A stretch of 64,000 bases of DNA from Linyphia triangularis (taxonomy: Eukaryota > Arthropoda > Arachnida > Araneae > Linyphiidae). The notes beneath the pieces are model-generated. The model was not told the DNA's origin, searched no databases, and saw only the letters and a list, made by a program, of their open reading frames with translations. The translations under genes were made by a program, and so were the position numbers. Positions 33,709 to 46,849 of this stretch are shown here, piece by piece. The stretch covers positions 34,707,348 to 34,771,347 of the forward strand of contig OZ021721.1 in NCBI GenBank assembly GCA_963978545.1, read 5' to 3'. How positions within the stretch are numbered: the first letter of the stretch is position 1; the number at the start of each line of letters is the position of its first letter.

Positions 33709-36388
33709 GAATGTACCCCCGATCCGGTCGAGAACAGTTCCGGTCAGTACGGGCATCACTGAGTTTTTATGGCCAGTAGCAGGTGTTCAGTGTTCTGGGG
33801 CCAAGAAAAATTGCGCGAAGTGTTGTGATCAGCCGTTCTTAAAGAAGGAGGGGGGGGGGGTATTGGGTGATCACATGATATCGTCTGAGTTGGTTATTAT
33901 TTTTCTAATGAATTGGACATTTTGATTCGAAAATTAAACAGAATCATAACTGGTAATAAAACATAAATATCACAAAAAGTTTACTAGCCATTTTGTATTC
34001 TAACTACAATTTTTAAGTACAGTATGTCTTAAAGTTAATATTTAATTGTAAAACTAATGAATTATTCAGAAATATTTAAAGGTTTTTATTTTATCAGAAA
34101 CTAAGAAATATTTTCTAAAAAACTGATTGTAAGGAGATGGGGAAATTTCGCAGAAAGAATTTGTTCTTTAAATTATTTAACACGCCGTTTAACCATAAAA
34201 ATGTTTTATCTATGCCTATTAATATTGTAAGGAAAAGTTCAAATATCATGACACATTCAATCCTATTTTGCACTAATTCAGCATCTTTTATTAGATTAAA
34301 ATTGTGAAAATTTTTATTGTGGGAAATATGCCTAGTACAAGTTAAAACTATTTACAGACTTTTAATGACTGAGAAAGTAATTTTTGGACATAACGTAAAT
34401 CCTGCTACGCCATGTTATCTACAATCCATCCATTTGGAATGTTCACAACTATTTCAAATACACCAGTCCAAGCACAAAAACAAAATATTTATGCAAGTGC
34501 ATTATAATTTATTAACTATAGTGATTTAGTTGTAAAACATTAAGTCAGAAAAACAAAGCAGTGTCATTGTATTTGAAATTTTAGGATATAAATAATCCCC
34601 TTAATTACAACTAAAACTGGTTTCAGATAAGATACATTTTTTTTAATAAAATGTTTGATAGCTGTTTAGCTACTTCAAATTTAGAAATGAGGGCTGAGAA
34701 AACTTAATTGTTTAGGATTTGGATAAATATAATGGATATTAGAAGAATTCAATAGTAAATTGATATCAAATTCTCGATAACTCCTATTAAGTGACGAACA
34801 ACTTGAACTATTCATTCATCATATTTCTTTCTAGTTGAATACTGAATTAATTTCTAAGTTACTCAAGAACATTTCAATCGTATTACTCCCGTAAAGAGTT
34901 TGAATGTAAGGTTTTTCACTGCATATTAATAATGAAGAAATGCTTTTAAAAAAATTAAATGTTTTTTAAAACGCCCTAAAAAGACAAAAATTATCCCCAC
35001 TCAAACAAATTACTCAAATTAAAATTTTATAGACTGATTATCACAGAAGTTTTATTAATAACTATGTCTACGTATTGCATTGTTTGGTTCTAAATTTTAT
35101 AATTGATTCAACACCTATTTCAGAACTCTTGTCTCTACTACTGTTTATAGGGAACAAATAAATTGTACTTAGAGCATTTTAACTTTGTAAATTGGATTTT
35201 ATTTTGGAAATTGGATTTAAAAAATGACACTGAGTTTGCAAAGACAATATTTTCTATAGTATATATATCATAAATGTGTAAAGGTATTAAGTATTAATTT
35301 AAAAATATGTAGCTAATAAGCATATTGTATGAATTGCCGTTCAGATATTTTCAATCAATTCAAACAGTATTTTTATTTTATAATTAATAATACGACAAAA
35401 CATTCTGATTAAAATTGTATGGTAAAAAATACTGATTAATGGCATTTAATAATGAAGCATGCGGTTGATAAAATATTCTATATGATATTATGAAACATTG
35501 AATGACACATAATAGAATGGTTCTGTTAACCATACACTCAATAAATATTTTTGGAAAATTGCATCAACTCTGTATAATAAAACCACCATTAGCACAAAAA
35601 GCCGATTTTTCATGCAAATGGATTATTTTCTTAAAGATATCAAGTATTTTACTTTGAAACTTTTTAGGCGTATTTATAACATATTTTACACACATATTAT
35701 GAAGAAATATATTCTTAAATATTCTTTACTTAAATATTATTTAAATAGTAAAAGTATTAAACTTATATTTTATACTAGTTTTTACAAACAAATTTCAAAA
35801 GTTCACGAAAACTACACTTTTTTTAATATACTTCTTAAAAACATGTGCGAAGTACATAAAAGTTTAATATCTTCGATGCAAAAGTGTGGTGGTTGAAGTA
35901 TGTCAATGTAATGTAATTTATTTCTAAATATAATGTTTAATTGGACTTTCTAATAATTTAAGAGGTTATGTGAATATTATATATTATCTCTACACAGTTA
36001 CTTGTCTTTATGTCCCTTGTTGCGCACCTTTTTACGTCCCTAATTGGTGAGAACATACAAAGTTTCTACGATAATAATATTAAAATTCGTGATAAAAATA
36101 TGTATTTACTGAATTTCTCTAAATCTCGTTAAGTGAGATCACAGAAGTTTTAATATGTACCATATAACCACGATTTGGTAATTTGATAAATTTCGGAAGT
36201 TTTTGTAAAAAATTTACAAAAAGAAAAAAAAAAACATGTACCAGGAAATAGTAAAAGTCTGGGTCTAAAAGTACGTAAGATATTTTTTTATCGTCCCCTG
36301 CTGGTGCCGCAGCTAACAGTAGTTTATCTTAAATCTCCCCCTCTGCCCGTAAATGCGCAGACCGTAAGTGAGCAACTCCCTAAAAGAC
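33709..36388. mobile_element. Probable 2.7-kb insertion into dispersed repeat copy 2
   Basis: In copy 1, TTTAAAAAAC is followed at once by ATGCATTCATGCAGG (about 12024-12045). Here the same two parts are separated by 2680 bp. The near-repeat AAAAAAC / AAAAGAC at the two junctions may be a 7-bp target duplication with one mismatch. The interior is A+T-rich without a coding motif; GC-richer ends (ACCCCCGATCCGGTCGAG at the left, CCTGCTGGTGCCGCAGC near the right) contrast with it. The class is unknown. Confidence 0.5.
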
Positions 36389-36410
36389 ATGCATTCATGC
36401 AGGAAAAATG

Positions 36411-36941
36411 CATTGCGTATTGTACACATACATTTTGCTACTCAATTATTATTTTTAAATAAGGACAAAACTCGCATCAATTATGGGGAGCATTCGTGAT
36501 AATTCTATCAAAATACAATTATGACAAGATAGGAATTAATAATAACTTACGGTGCCGTAAACAGACATATTTGGTGAGGCAATTTCTTTTGATGTCACTA
36601 AATATTTCCCTTCCATCTTTACACGATTGCTGATATCATGCCAAATCCAAGGAAACTTATTTTTGCAATTTAACTGATTCACTAGAGACCTTTGTTACTT
36701 TAACTATCGTTTAAAAATGTCTATCATACAAAGTGACTGTTATCGGTTAACGGTCTACATTTACATTATTTACAGTTCACACAACGAAAACAACTGTTGA
36801 ATTGATTACAGAACTATCAGGTAGTACAACGTTTTAAAAGGACGTTTACAAACTAGTAGGAAAGGGTCTGATCTACCTTTAGTATTTTGCCCTCGTGTTA
36901 TGTCACTTTGACTTCTTTTTTTTTTAAATAAGCTGGAAGTG

Positions 36942-36972
<31 letters not shown>

Positions 36973-37069
36973 TTTTTTATAAAGCTGTTTCTTATTCTAA
37001 GCTGTTGGTACAGTTCACTGAAAAAAAATCAAACGCTGATTATATCTTGCAGAGGAGAGGTGGAACCAG
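36411..37069. other. A+T-rich stretch with a long T-run
   Basis: A T-run of about 30 bases at 36941-36970 dominates. No gene or repeat partner was identified. Confidence 0.5.
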
Positions 37070-38926
37070 CAGAGGTGGATCTGGGACGGGCTGTAGCTCC
37101 CTGTCGGGGAAGGTAAGCCCCCTCCCGATCGGGGAAAATTAGGTTTTCGTTGGGGAAGGAATTTTCATTTCATTTTTAAAAGTGTTTATTTTTATGAACT
37201 ATCACAAACAAATTTTATATTTTTTAACAATTATTAGGATATCTTGTACAAATCCAGTCAAAGTCCTCATCACCCAAATACCGCCAGCCATGACAACATC
37301 CTAATTCCCATATCACTTTTTTCAGCAACTAATACTGGCGGGGAGCAGTGGTGGCTCCAGGAATCGCCCGACAAGGGGGCTAGCCATACCCGACAGGGGA
37401 GCTGACAGGGTTAGAGCGGTCAGTGTCAATAATGTGACATAAAAACTTTCAATTTAAAAGGTATACTTGTAAATAACTTCCTATAAATTTTCATCTTAAG
37501 AATTCCATTAAAAAAAATTAAAACATAACTAGGTTTTTTTTATTGTTGATTTTTGCGTTTTGGTGATACTTGGAACGCTCCTGAGGGAGTTCCTGAATTC
37601 AACCATTTCAAAATTCCTTTATTCTCCTTCGATACTTTGACTTCATAATTAAATAAATAACCATTTACATTTTGAGTCCCAATGCAATGAGGAAGTCACC
37701 ATTGATTAGGAAAAACGCATTTGTATTCCAATGAAGAATTGGAAAAATTGAAAGCATTTGTATTCTAATCTATATTAGCAAATGAAGTATGTTGTCAACA
37801 TAACTACAGTTTTTCTGAAAAATCTAGCAATTCCGACGTAAATGCTATTGTTTATGATGCTAGCAAAAATTCCTTGAAATTTAGCAAATTGTCTTTGAGA
37901 AAAATATAGTTTTATGGTTTAAATGTTTGAAAATCCCGTGGGGTCATCGACCATTAGCGATTCTTACCAGGAGCACATCAATAATCAGCCTTTACAAGCT
38001 TGTAACTTTAAAATCTACTTAAAAAATAGCATACAATTAACATTTCCGTTGCTCAAAACATAACTTACTTCACGATCTAAACACAAAGTGTTTTATCAAT
38101 CCGCAACTCCTTAAAACGACATTTAAATATTAAATCAGACCATGAAACAAACTTGGTAAATGCAATCTGCTCTGAGGCCAATAAAATCTAATGAATCTTA
38201 TGTGAAAATGGAAAATGATCTATTCTAAAATTAAAATTGATTAAGTCATTCCAATAGAAAAAAATTCACTGGAATGTTATTGCAAATTATTAAGTACGAC
38301 AGTTGAAAAGGACATTCTAAATGTGATTGATTTTTTTAGTTATTTTTAAAAGAATCCATCAAAACTAATTAAAGCTAAAAAAAATTACAGAAAAGGTAAC
38401 GAGAAAAACTTCTTACAATGGATTTCTATTGTTCGTAAAGTCTTACTCTTGTCTGCATGTGCATGAAATCTTTAACAAACTAAATGAAGCTTTGCCGCTT
38501 TCTAAGTATAGTATTAACAACATAACGTGAAACGAGTGGGTTTTAATGTTTTCCCACCTTTAGAAACTCAGAAAACCGCTTCAAAACTATTTTGTGGGCT
38601 ATTATAGACGATGTAAATCGGGCGAATGTTTTTATTTTTTGTTAATACGTCGTGGAGGCTGCCTAGGAAGCTGCATATGCCCTTGAGAAACAGACAAGAG
38701 CAAGAGTAGACCCCTTTGCGACAGAATGTCGAAATATATATATCCCCAATAAAATTGTCTACTCTGGGATAGCTTACAGGCGGATTGCTTGAGGGTCTAC
38801 TAATTAGCGAAAAATACTATTGCTTTTTCAACGATCCACCCCAATCCCTTCCCGTCATTCTGTTGTGTTTTGTATCTAGTAGTGTTCGTATTGGAGCGGG
38901 GAAGTCGTAATCTGATCCCTTACGTC
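37070..38926 (+). repeat. Dispersed repeat, inverted partner of 55.56-57.36 kb
   Basis: Two blocks match the other copy in reverse complement. Block 1 (37070-37265) shares CGGGGAAAATTAGGTTTTC and starts CAGAGGTGG, a hAT-like end. Block 2 (about 37640-38900) shares TTTACATTTTGAG, the ATTTTTGCTAGCATCA region read on the opposite strand, and ATTTAAATATTAAATC-type segments. Divergence is substantial with many small gaps. The second copy of the 37255-37340 segment also occurs in inverse orientation at 44113-44190. No coding capacity was recognised. A hAT element is inserted at 38927. Confidence 0.65.
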
Positions 38927-40248
38927 CAGAGGCGTACTGGGACATAAAACCGGCCCGGTGATTTTAAATTTACAGCGGCCCAAATTTTCAATATAATCTT
39001 TTATCAAATTTTAATAATCATTGTTAATAATAAAATAATTCCAATAATTAATTATAATAATTTAATATTTTTAATAATTAATACATTTTATTATTCAAAT
39101 ATTTATATTTAATAATTTCAATGATTAAATAGTTTTATTTATTAATTTTGATCATTGAATTGAATTGAATTGAATTTAATTAAATAAATTTTCTGTCTCT
39201 ACTATTTATACCTCCTTTGGGTAAAGTTGGTATGATAGTTTGATAAACCATTGTTAGTTTGTTACAAAAACTGGGGATGTACATCGCAAAACTTTCAATT
39301 ACACTACAGTATTGGTCATTGCATAAAAATTTATGATGTTATTTACCGTTTTCAAATTTTCCCTCATTTAAATAAAAAGGACCAGTTTGACGATATTTTT
39401 GGCAATAGGTCTTACTTGCGTGAAACAGAAAAGAATCAATCGTTGCTGGGCGATGTTCAAGGACAGAGAGCTCTATGTTAAATGCATTCGTTTTTCGACT
39501 TTTTACACTTTTATCGCATTTCTACTGGAATTTCAGTGACGGGGACGATTAGAACACCTTAAGAGGCATTAGCTAAGGGATTATAATCAAATTCGTTTAA
39601 GCTATTTTTTAGCAATTGCTGAAAAACATGATTTTTTCATGATTTCAACCACGTGTGCAAGTTCGATTTGAACGAAAACCTTAATGGTAGGTCTGATGAC
39701 CACCTAACAAATTTGAACATCGAAGTTCAATTTGATCGGAAATTACGGTAACCACGTACACACATTTTTTCTAAACCATTTTTTTGGAATCGGGGTGTTT
39801 TCCAAAACGTGGAGAAATGCAGACAAAAAAAAAAGGGGGGGGAAAAAAATCGATTTTTTTGTTTTTGTTTTTTTGTTACCGAATGCTCTGCTTTCATTAA
39901 CCTATGTAAACATACGGTAATTGAAAGTAATAAAACAAAGATATCTCAATTGTAAAATAACGAATGTTCAGGTATATAAATACCAGTAAATTTATTAGAA
40001 AATGACATTCGAAATGATAATAGTCAAATCCCAAATAATGTATTAAATTAAAATGATGTGAAATTTTAAGCAATTTTTAAAATGCAAAGTATGTCGCTCA
40101 AACAAAAGTAATAGTTTAAATTTTGTAACTACTATGCTACCTGTGGAAACAAAACATTAATTTAAGTACATAACTCAATCCAATTTATCGTGCACCTGTA
40201 ACATTTCCTAATTCTGGAGATTTTATTATCATAGTATGTATTATATAT

Positions 40249-41006
40249 TGTTGCGTTGGACGGGTTCGAAAGATTTGACGCCAAAGCAGAACAAAACTTG
40301 CAGAAATTTATTCCAAAATAACTCTTCACAGTTCTCTTACAGCTCCAGAACTTCTCGTTCTAGTAGACACAATACAGCTCTTTTCACCTCAATAGAGCAC
40401 AAAACAGCAGTTAAAAACTTGACAACAACTGCTAAATCGGCGCAAAAGACAATGCAATACAGTTCGTTTTAGAACTAATCAGTATCCAGTCAACTCACCA
40501 GTCAACTAATTCATTCAAAATCCATCAACTGACTAACCTCGCTGACTAACTAACTCTACTCACGGCCGTCCTTATATAGGAGTGGTGAATCTTCACGAAC
40601 CTTCCAGAGAGAGAAATTTGGAGAACTTTCCAGATCGTAGTCGAAAAGTCCTATACATGTACATGGGATACATGTACCTATACATGTATCGAAAATGTCG
40701 CCAAATGGTTGCCAAGTTTGGCGACATTTGGCGATTTCTCGCCAAACTTGGCGACAAAAATTAGTCACCAAAACCATCGCCAACTTGGCTCTATCTCGCC
40801 AATTTGGCGAGATTCCCATTACCATAATGTTAAATGCCCTGCCCCTTGAAACTCGCTTCCCAGAGTTACCTCTGTAAAACCCGTTATCAAGCGATAACGC
40901 CCATATTGCCGGGAAACCAACTTAACGACGAACTATTGCACTGCGTTATGCGAAATGTACATAATTACACCACGAAAATAATTACAAATATACAAAATTC
41001 GTAACA
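40249..41006 (-). repeat. Solo LTR (Gypsy-type size and duplication)
   Basis: This 758-bp sequence has TG...CA ends (TGTTGCG on the plus strand, TGTTACG on the minus strand) and ATAT on both sides (40245-40248 and 41007-41010), a 4-bp duplication. Read on the minus strand it has a TATATAA box (plus 40573-40579) and, about 265 bases downstream, an AATAAA signal (plus 40307-40312), in the right order for U3-R-U5. No internal coding region follows, so it is a recombined solo LTR. The putative U3 carries a cluster of TTGGCGA motifs. Confidence 0.8.
40698..40810. promoter_or_regulatory. Cluster of eight TTGGCGA / TCGCCAA motifs
   Basis: Four TTGGCGA (starting 40718, 40728, 40748, 40804) and four TCGCCAA (starting 40698, 40739, 40777, 40796) lie within 113 bp of the solo LTR, upstream of its TATA box. 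Neighbouring opposite copies form hairpins. The density suggests binding sites for a host factor, but the factor is not known to me. Confidence 0.5.
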
Positions 41007-41386
41007 ATATATTGTTGCTCTTGCACATATCAGTCACATAAAAGTCATTCCACATATCAATCACATGTATTATTATCATTATATAAATCGCATATTATTA
41101 TCGTCGCAGATATCAAACATTATTATCATTGCACATATACATTTTTTAATTTAAACAAAAAAAGAACAAACTAATTAAATTGTTAAAATACATTGAGCTA
41201 GCATTTTATTTTAGGTTGATAAGTCAATGCAAAAAATATTAAAAAAATATTTTAATTTGAAAATTAAGTGCGAAAATAGAAGCACAATTTAATGAATCAA
41301 GAAAACTCTTAGTCAATATTGAATCATGAAAAAAAAATATAGTAGTATTATACGCGAACTTAAATTAAAAATATCTTCCTATATAC

Positions 41387-41819
41387 TGTTGCACAAATTG
41401 TCTGTATATAGTGTAAATAGTGACGTATTATTTTAAAATTCTATTGTAATTTATTTTTATCTTATTTTATTTATTAACAGCGATTATACAGGTTAGAAAA
41501 AGGTGGCAACACCTAAGGCAATCCAGAAATTTCGAGATGTTTCTTTTCCGACGAATTGGCTGGAAATTTCACGAATGTCCTCTCGTGCCAAGTACAAATA
41601 AGACCGAAGATCGGGAAAGTTTTCAGATTGACTTCAGACTTCGATGTGAGCTGATCGCTTTGTTTACTAGAGTGAACTTGTATAATTGCTGTATTCGAAG
41701 TTGTTCTTACTGAAGCTTGTGTTGAAGCTTGAGGGTGATTAAACTGTTGTCTTTGAATAAATTTTGTGCCTTTGAAGAGTGAATAAATAGTAGTTTTTAT
41801 CTTAAAAACTGTGCTATCA
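41387..41819 (+). repeat. Possible degraded LTR
   Basis: The stretch begins TGTTGCACAAATTG and ends GTGCTATCA, with a TATATAG near the start (about 41405) and two AATAAA signals near the end (around 41756 and 41782). This is LTR-like in order and size, but no target duplication was found and the ends are uncertain. Confidence 0.35.
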
Positions 41820-41870
41820 TTGCTTCAGCAGAAAAATTCATAATAATACTCAGCTCATTTATTATATCTT

Positions 41871-42074
41871 TCAATGATATGTTTTTAAAATATCTTTCTC
41901 AACTGGAACTGCTATTAACATGAACGCTTCTATATGTTCTTGGGTAATCGTGCTAAGTAATCGATTTAAAATTAACTTTGATTTTGAAAATGACAGATAG
42001 CAAGAAGCTTGAGAAATGTGGATTGATATATAACATATAAATAAGACTTTCATTACATACCCTAAATTTTGCAT
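41871..42074 (-). pseudogene. hAT transposase dimerisation-domain remnant
   Basis: On the minus strand 67 codons include FSKSKLILNRLLSTITQEHI, matching the hAT C-terminal dimerisation pattern (FSKLKLIK..LRSTM.QERL). Upstream domains (zinc finger, DDE core) are not recognisable in this copy. Its position within a segment with hAT ends and an 8-bp duplication supports the assignment. The strand agrees with a transposase running leftwards. Confidence 0.65.
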
Positions 42075-42520
42075 GAGTTAGACTAATTCATCTAAAGTTT
42101 TTAAGAATGAAGAGCCATTACACTAAAAAATGTAAAATGATACTTACTTAAAATGTAATTGTTGAAGTCAATTGGAAGATATCCAAGAACACTTACATCA
42201 AATTAGCTGAGCTCATGTCAGATAACAGCACTTATATAATTTGAAGAACATGAACGATAGACAGCACAGTATAATTTTTTTTCATGTATAAAACTGTTAT
42301 AACATTTTCGTTTGGTGTTGATTATCGTATCTAATTGGCAATTACATTATTAGATATTAAAATGTAAACACTTATTACGCATATAATCTTTTTAGTTTCT
42401 TGATTGTCTAAAACATGACTTGTTTATTTTGACCTGAAAACGTCCAGTTTAGCTTTGTATAGAACCATACTAATTTGGAAAGTGAAAATGGCCTCTCAAC
42501 TCAACAAAACAACGGTCACT

Positions 42521-42524
<4 letters not shown>

Positions 42525-42589
<65 letters not shown>
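42525..42589 (+). repeat. (TG)n microsatellite
   Basis: About 32 uninterrupted TG units. It produces artificial C-V dipeptide reading frames. Confidence 0.95.
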
Positions 42590-42591
<2 letters not shown>

Positions 42592-42813
42592 CATCATTTA
42601 TCGTTTTCGTTCGATTACTGATGTATTATGTCATTGTACTGTCGCCATGTACTATGCATTGTCATTGCCGCCAACAATCTTGGCGAGCAATTATAGTAAT
42701 GGGTTTATAGCCCGTCGATGTCTGGAACATTGCGAGTGGTCCTCAGACCTCCTTTGTCCCTTCCTCACTTCAGGCTTTGAGGGCCGTCGTCGGTCGCTCT
42801 CCACAATATCCCC

Positions 42814-43873
<1,060 letters not shown>

Positions 43874-44243
43874 CATCATTACTTATCATCCCTACTAAAC
43901 AAAAAAAGGAGGAACATGTGGGAGCGATTGGAAAATAAATGTACTGGACTTTAAAAAAACAACGTTAAATAAGGTAATTAGTACTTAATATATTGACGTA
44001 TTAAAAAAATACGAGCTTCAACACCCGACCGGCCCATTTTTCGCAAACACCGACCGGCCCGGTGATTGCATCGGACAACGCTATAGCCAGTACGCCCCTG
44101 CTTACGTCTACTATTAGTTGCTGAAAAACGGGTAGTGGGACTAGGAATTTGGATGTCGTCGGGGCTGGCAATATTTGGCTGTCGGGTGCAGGACCGTTGA
44201 CAGGATTTTCGGGCCCCTATGCAACTGTTCCTCGGGCCCCATT

Positions 44244-46114
44244 CAGGGCCGTCGCTAAGAATTTTGAATGGGGGGCGTTAGACATAATTTTGCCGACTAA
44301 AATCAAGGCAAGTACGGTGTAAATGTAGAATATATCCATTAAGGTGTTAATCTATTATTAATTAATTTTCATTAATGTAAAATTAATGCATATTTTTTAA
44401 TTAATGTATAATTATTTGTTAATTAATGCGTAATTAATTGTTAATGAGTTTATAACTAATTCTTATTTAATTTAATTGTGAATTATTTTATTTAATGTGT
44501 AATTAATTAGTGTTTTTAATATTTTATGGCATTTTATTAATACGTAATTAATGTCATGTTTTAAGTAAATAACCATCACATTTTAGTTAAAGTTCCTTCA
44601 AATTCATTTAATTTTTAAGTTTTGTTTGATAAATAACCCCCTCTTTGATGAACAAAGGGGATAATTTTTCGAAGTGCTGTTTTTTGGAGGGAGGGGAGGC
44701 ATTTATCACTTGCAGATAGAATAAAATAAATGAAAAATATTAATCAAATAGGTGACTCTAATTTAGGATTGTAAAAAAAGTTAACAAATTCTGGAAAAAT
44801 TCTTCTTTGTAAAACCCAGGCAGATTATTGCTATCTCACAAAACTATCTATGAGGAGCACTGCGATTTTTATAATAGAGACAATGTCGGGAACATTTAAG
44901 AAACATGCACTTACACTTCCTCCTTTCGAAAAATAGAGTAATATGGAAGAAGTAATTCACAAGAACAAAATATATAGGAAGTAAATTATCAATTCGAGCA
45001 GAAAATTATGTACAGCTATTAACTAACATCAAATTAGGAAGTCCAATTCTCATTTTTTCTTTCACAATTTAACATAGGAATTTACTTCTTAAAAATAGTT
45101 ACTTAGTGTACATATTTTTTACCAAAACTGCTGGATTGAATTTAATGATTTTTTGAGGTTTTTCAGCAATAATTTCTGCAAATATTACTCGTTATCTTAA
45201 TTATCATCATTTGTTCCAAAGGAAAGTATAAAGCTAATTTTCTTTAAGCAGGATTAAAAATGAAATGGATTACTTTAGCATTAAACCAAACTATAATATT
45301 ATTTATAAGTAAAAAACAAATTTAAAAAAATAATACATATGAACCTCTATCCTAATGAAGCAGAAATCAAGTTTTACAAAGAAAATTATTCTCAACTAAC
45401 TCACTACCCTTCTGAACTTCGAATTTAGCAACAAAGTATTCAGATCTATAAAAAAGCAAACCATAATTTCTGGCTCGAAAATCCAAACTAAGTAAGGAAT
45501 AGTACCTGTGGAGTTTTTTATTTGGGGGGGGGGGGGGGGAGAAAGCTATTCAAATTTCCAATGTTATTATCTTGAGGAAGGAGAAGTTTCGCATATGATC
45601 TTCGAAAGAAGAGAAACGTCAAAGTCAACATAAGATTTCCAAAAAATCTGGAAAAAGGTGGAAAGGGAAATGGGGGAGGCCCCCATTTCCCTTTTCCACC
45701 TTTAAAGGCTATGATCCGACAAAAAAGGATATACTTACTACAATTTAAAATTGCCGACCGCTATCACCAACTTGGACTGAATTGTGATCAGGATTTTTTA
45801 ATACTATTGACGATTTTAATTATTTATATTTTTTTCTATTCAATATGTTTTAAAACATCCATCACTTGGCGCTTTTAAAAGAATTGATGAAATTTTGGAA
45901 ATTTGCCGAGTGCTTTCTTGGTTTCTAAAAACTTTTTCAGGGTGAAATAATGAAGATATCTATGATTTGTGTTCGCAAAAGACCTATTATAACTGTGTTC
46001 GCAGTCCATCAACGTAGGCGGGGAAAAGACACCGACTCCCTTATAATAGATTTCTGGAGTAAAAATGACGATTCGTGAAACTCGGGTCGGTATCTTTAAT
46101 ATTTTTGTTCGATA

Positions 46115-46145
<31 letters not shown>

Positions 46146-46287
46146 TTTTTTTCATTCAATTCAATTTTGTTGTGGATCTGCTTCAAAAAAAGGCTCAATA
46201 AAATTACGAAAATTTGCCGACTGTTCAACTTTCTAAAACTTTGGGGGGGCGAGACGCCCCCTTCGCCCACCATTCGCGTCGTACCTG
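44244..46287. mobile_element. Non-autonomous hAT-type transposon, copy 2
   Basis: The element is 2044 bp and near-identical to 14460-16474, with the same CAGGGCCGTCGC left end and a right end ...GCGTCGTACCTG. It is flanked by a perfect 8-bp duplication GCCCCATT (44236-44243 and 46288-46295), different from that of copy 1, which proves independent insertion. It differs from copy 1 in a few substitutions, homopolymer lengths and an extra hairpin arm at 45653-45679. No transposase frame is present. Confidence 0.9.
45654..45703. repeat. Near-perfect hairpin in hAT copy 2
   Basis: The left arm 45654-45676 and right arm 45680-45703 are inverted copies around AAAGGTGGAAAGGGAAATGG, with a 3-base loop and one extra base in the right arm. 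In copy 1 the left arm is missing, replaced by CCTCCCTC. Confidence 0.85.
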
Positions 46288-46699
46288 GCCCCATTACCCC
46301 CTCGCATATCGGCGGAGATTTAACCTAAGAATAAGCTGAAGCAATAAATAATAAAAAAAAAAATTATTGTTTGGGTAAACAAATAATAAACTTACTACGT
46401 AATCTCAAATCAGAAAAATAGAGAAAACGTGAAAAAACAAAGAAATAAGATTAACTGATAACACTGTTCTAATATACCAACTTAAAGTTAGTGCCCCCTT
46501 GGTACCTTCCCATTCAAAATACAGAACAATCAGAAAGCGTTAAATGAGTGCGCCCACAATGCGTTCCAGTTGCATCGAGCTTTTGTTGACGTTCGTTGTT
46601 CTCTTGTCTCCGACTGAGGTAGACGGCAACTTTTGCTGTGAACTTTTTCACTCTTATGTGTGCTGTTAAAACGACCTTTGATACACTTGATTGGAAAAA

Positions 46700-46840
46700 C
46701 ATGAGTTCGATTTCATCCACAACGAAGAAAAAAAATTGATGAGAAAAATCGAGAATTTAAGAAAGAATGGACTGAATCGTATGTGTCAATTAAAACCAAA
46801 TTTGGTCAATTGACTTGTCTCATCTGGCATGATTTTTATA
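46700..46840 (+). pseudogene. BED-finger-like N-terminal fragment of a hAT-type protein
   Basis: From ATG 46701 (MSSISSTTKKK) a one-base shift in the A-run leads into EFKKEWTESYVSI and QLTCLI, resembling the N-terminal zinc-finger region of hAT/SCAND3-type proteins (F..KW...Y.FI....PVCLIC). The second cysteine is replaced by W. Only about 45 residues are traceable. Weak but plausible. Confidence 0.35.
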
Positions 46841-46849
46841 CTATAAAAA

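Noticed and set aside
36939..37142. Phenylalanine-rich small frame
   Set aside because: It is a T-run continuing into repeat sequence, without homology or start context.
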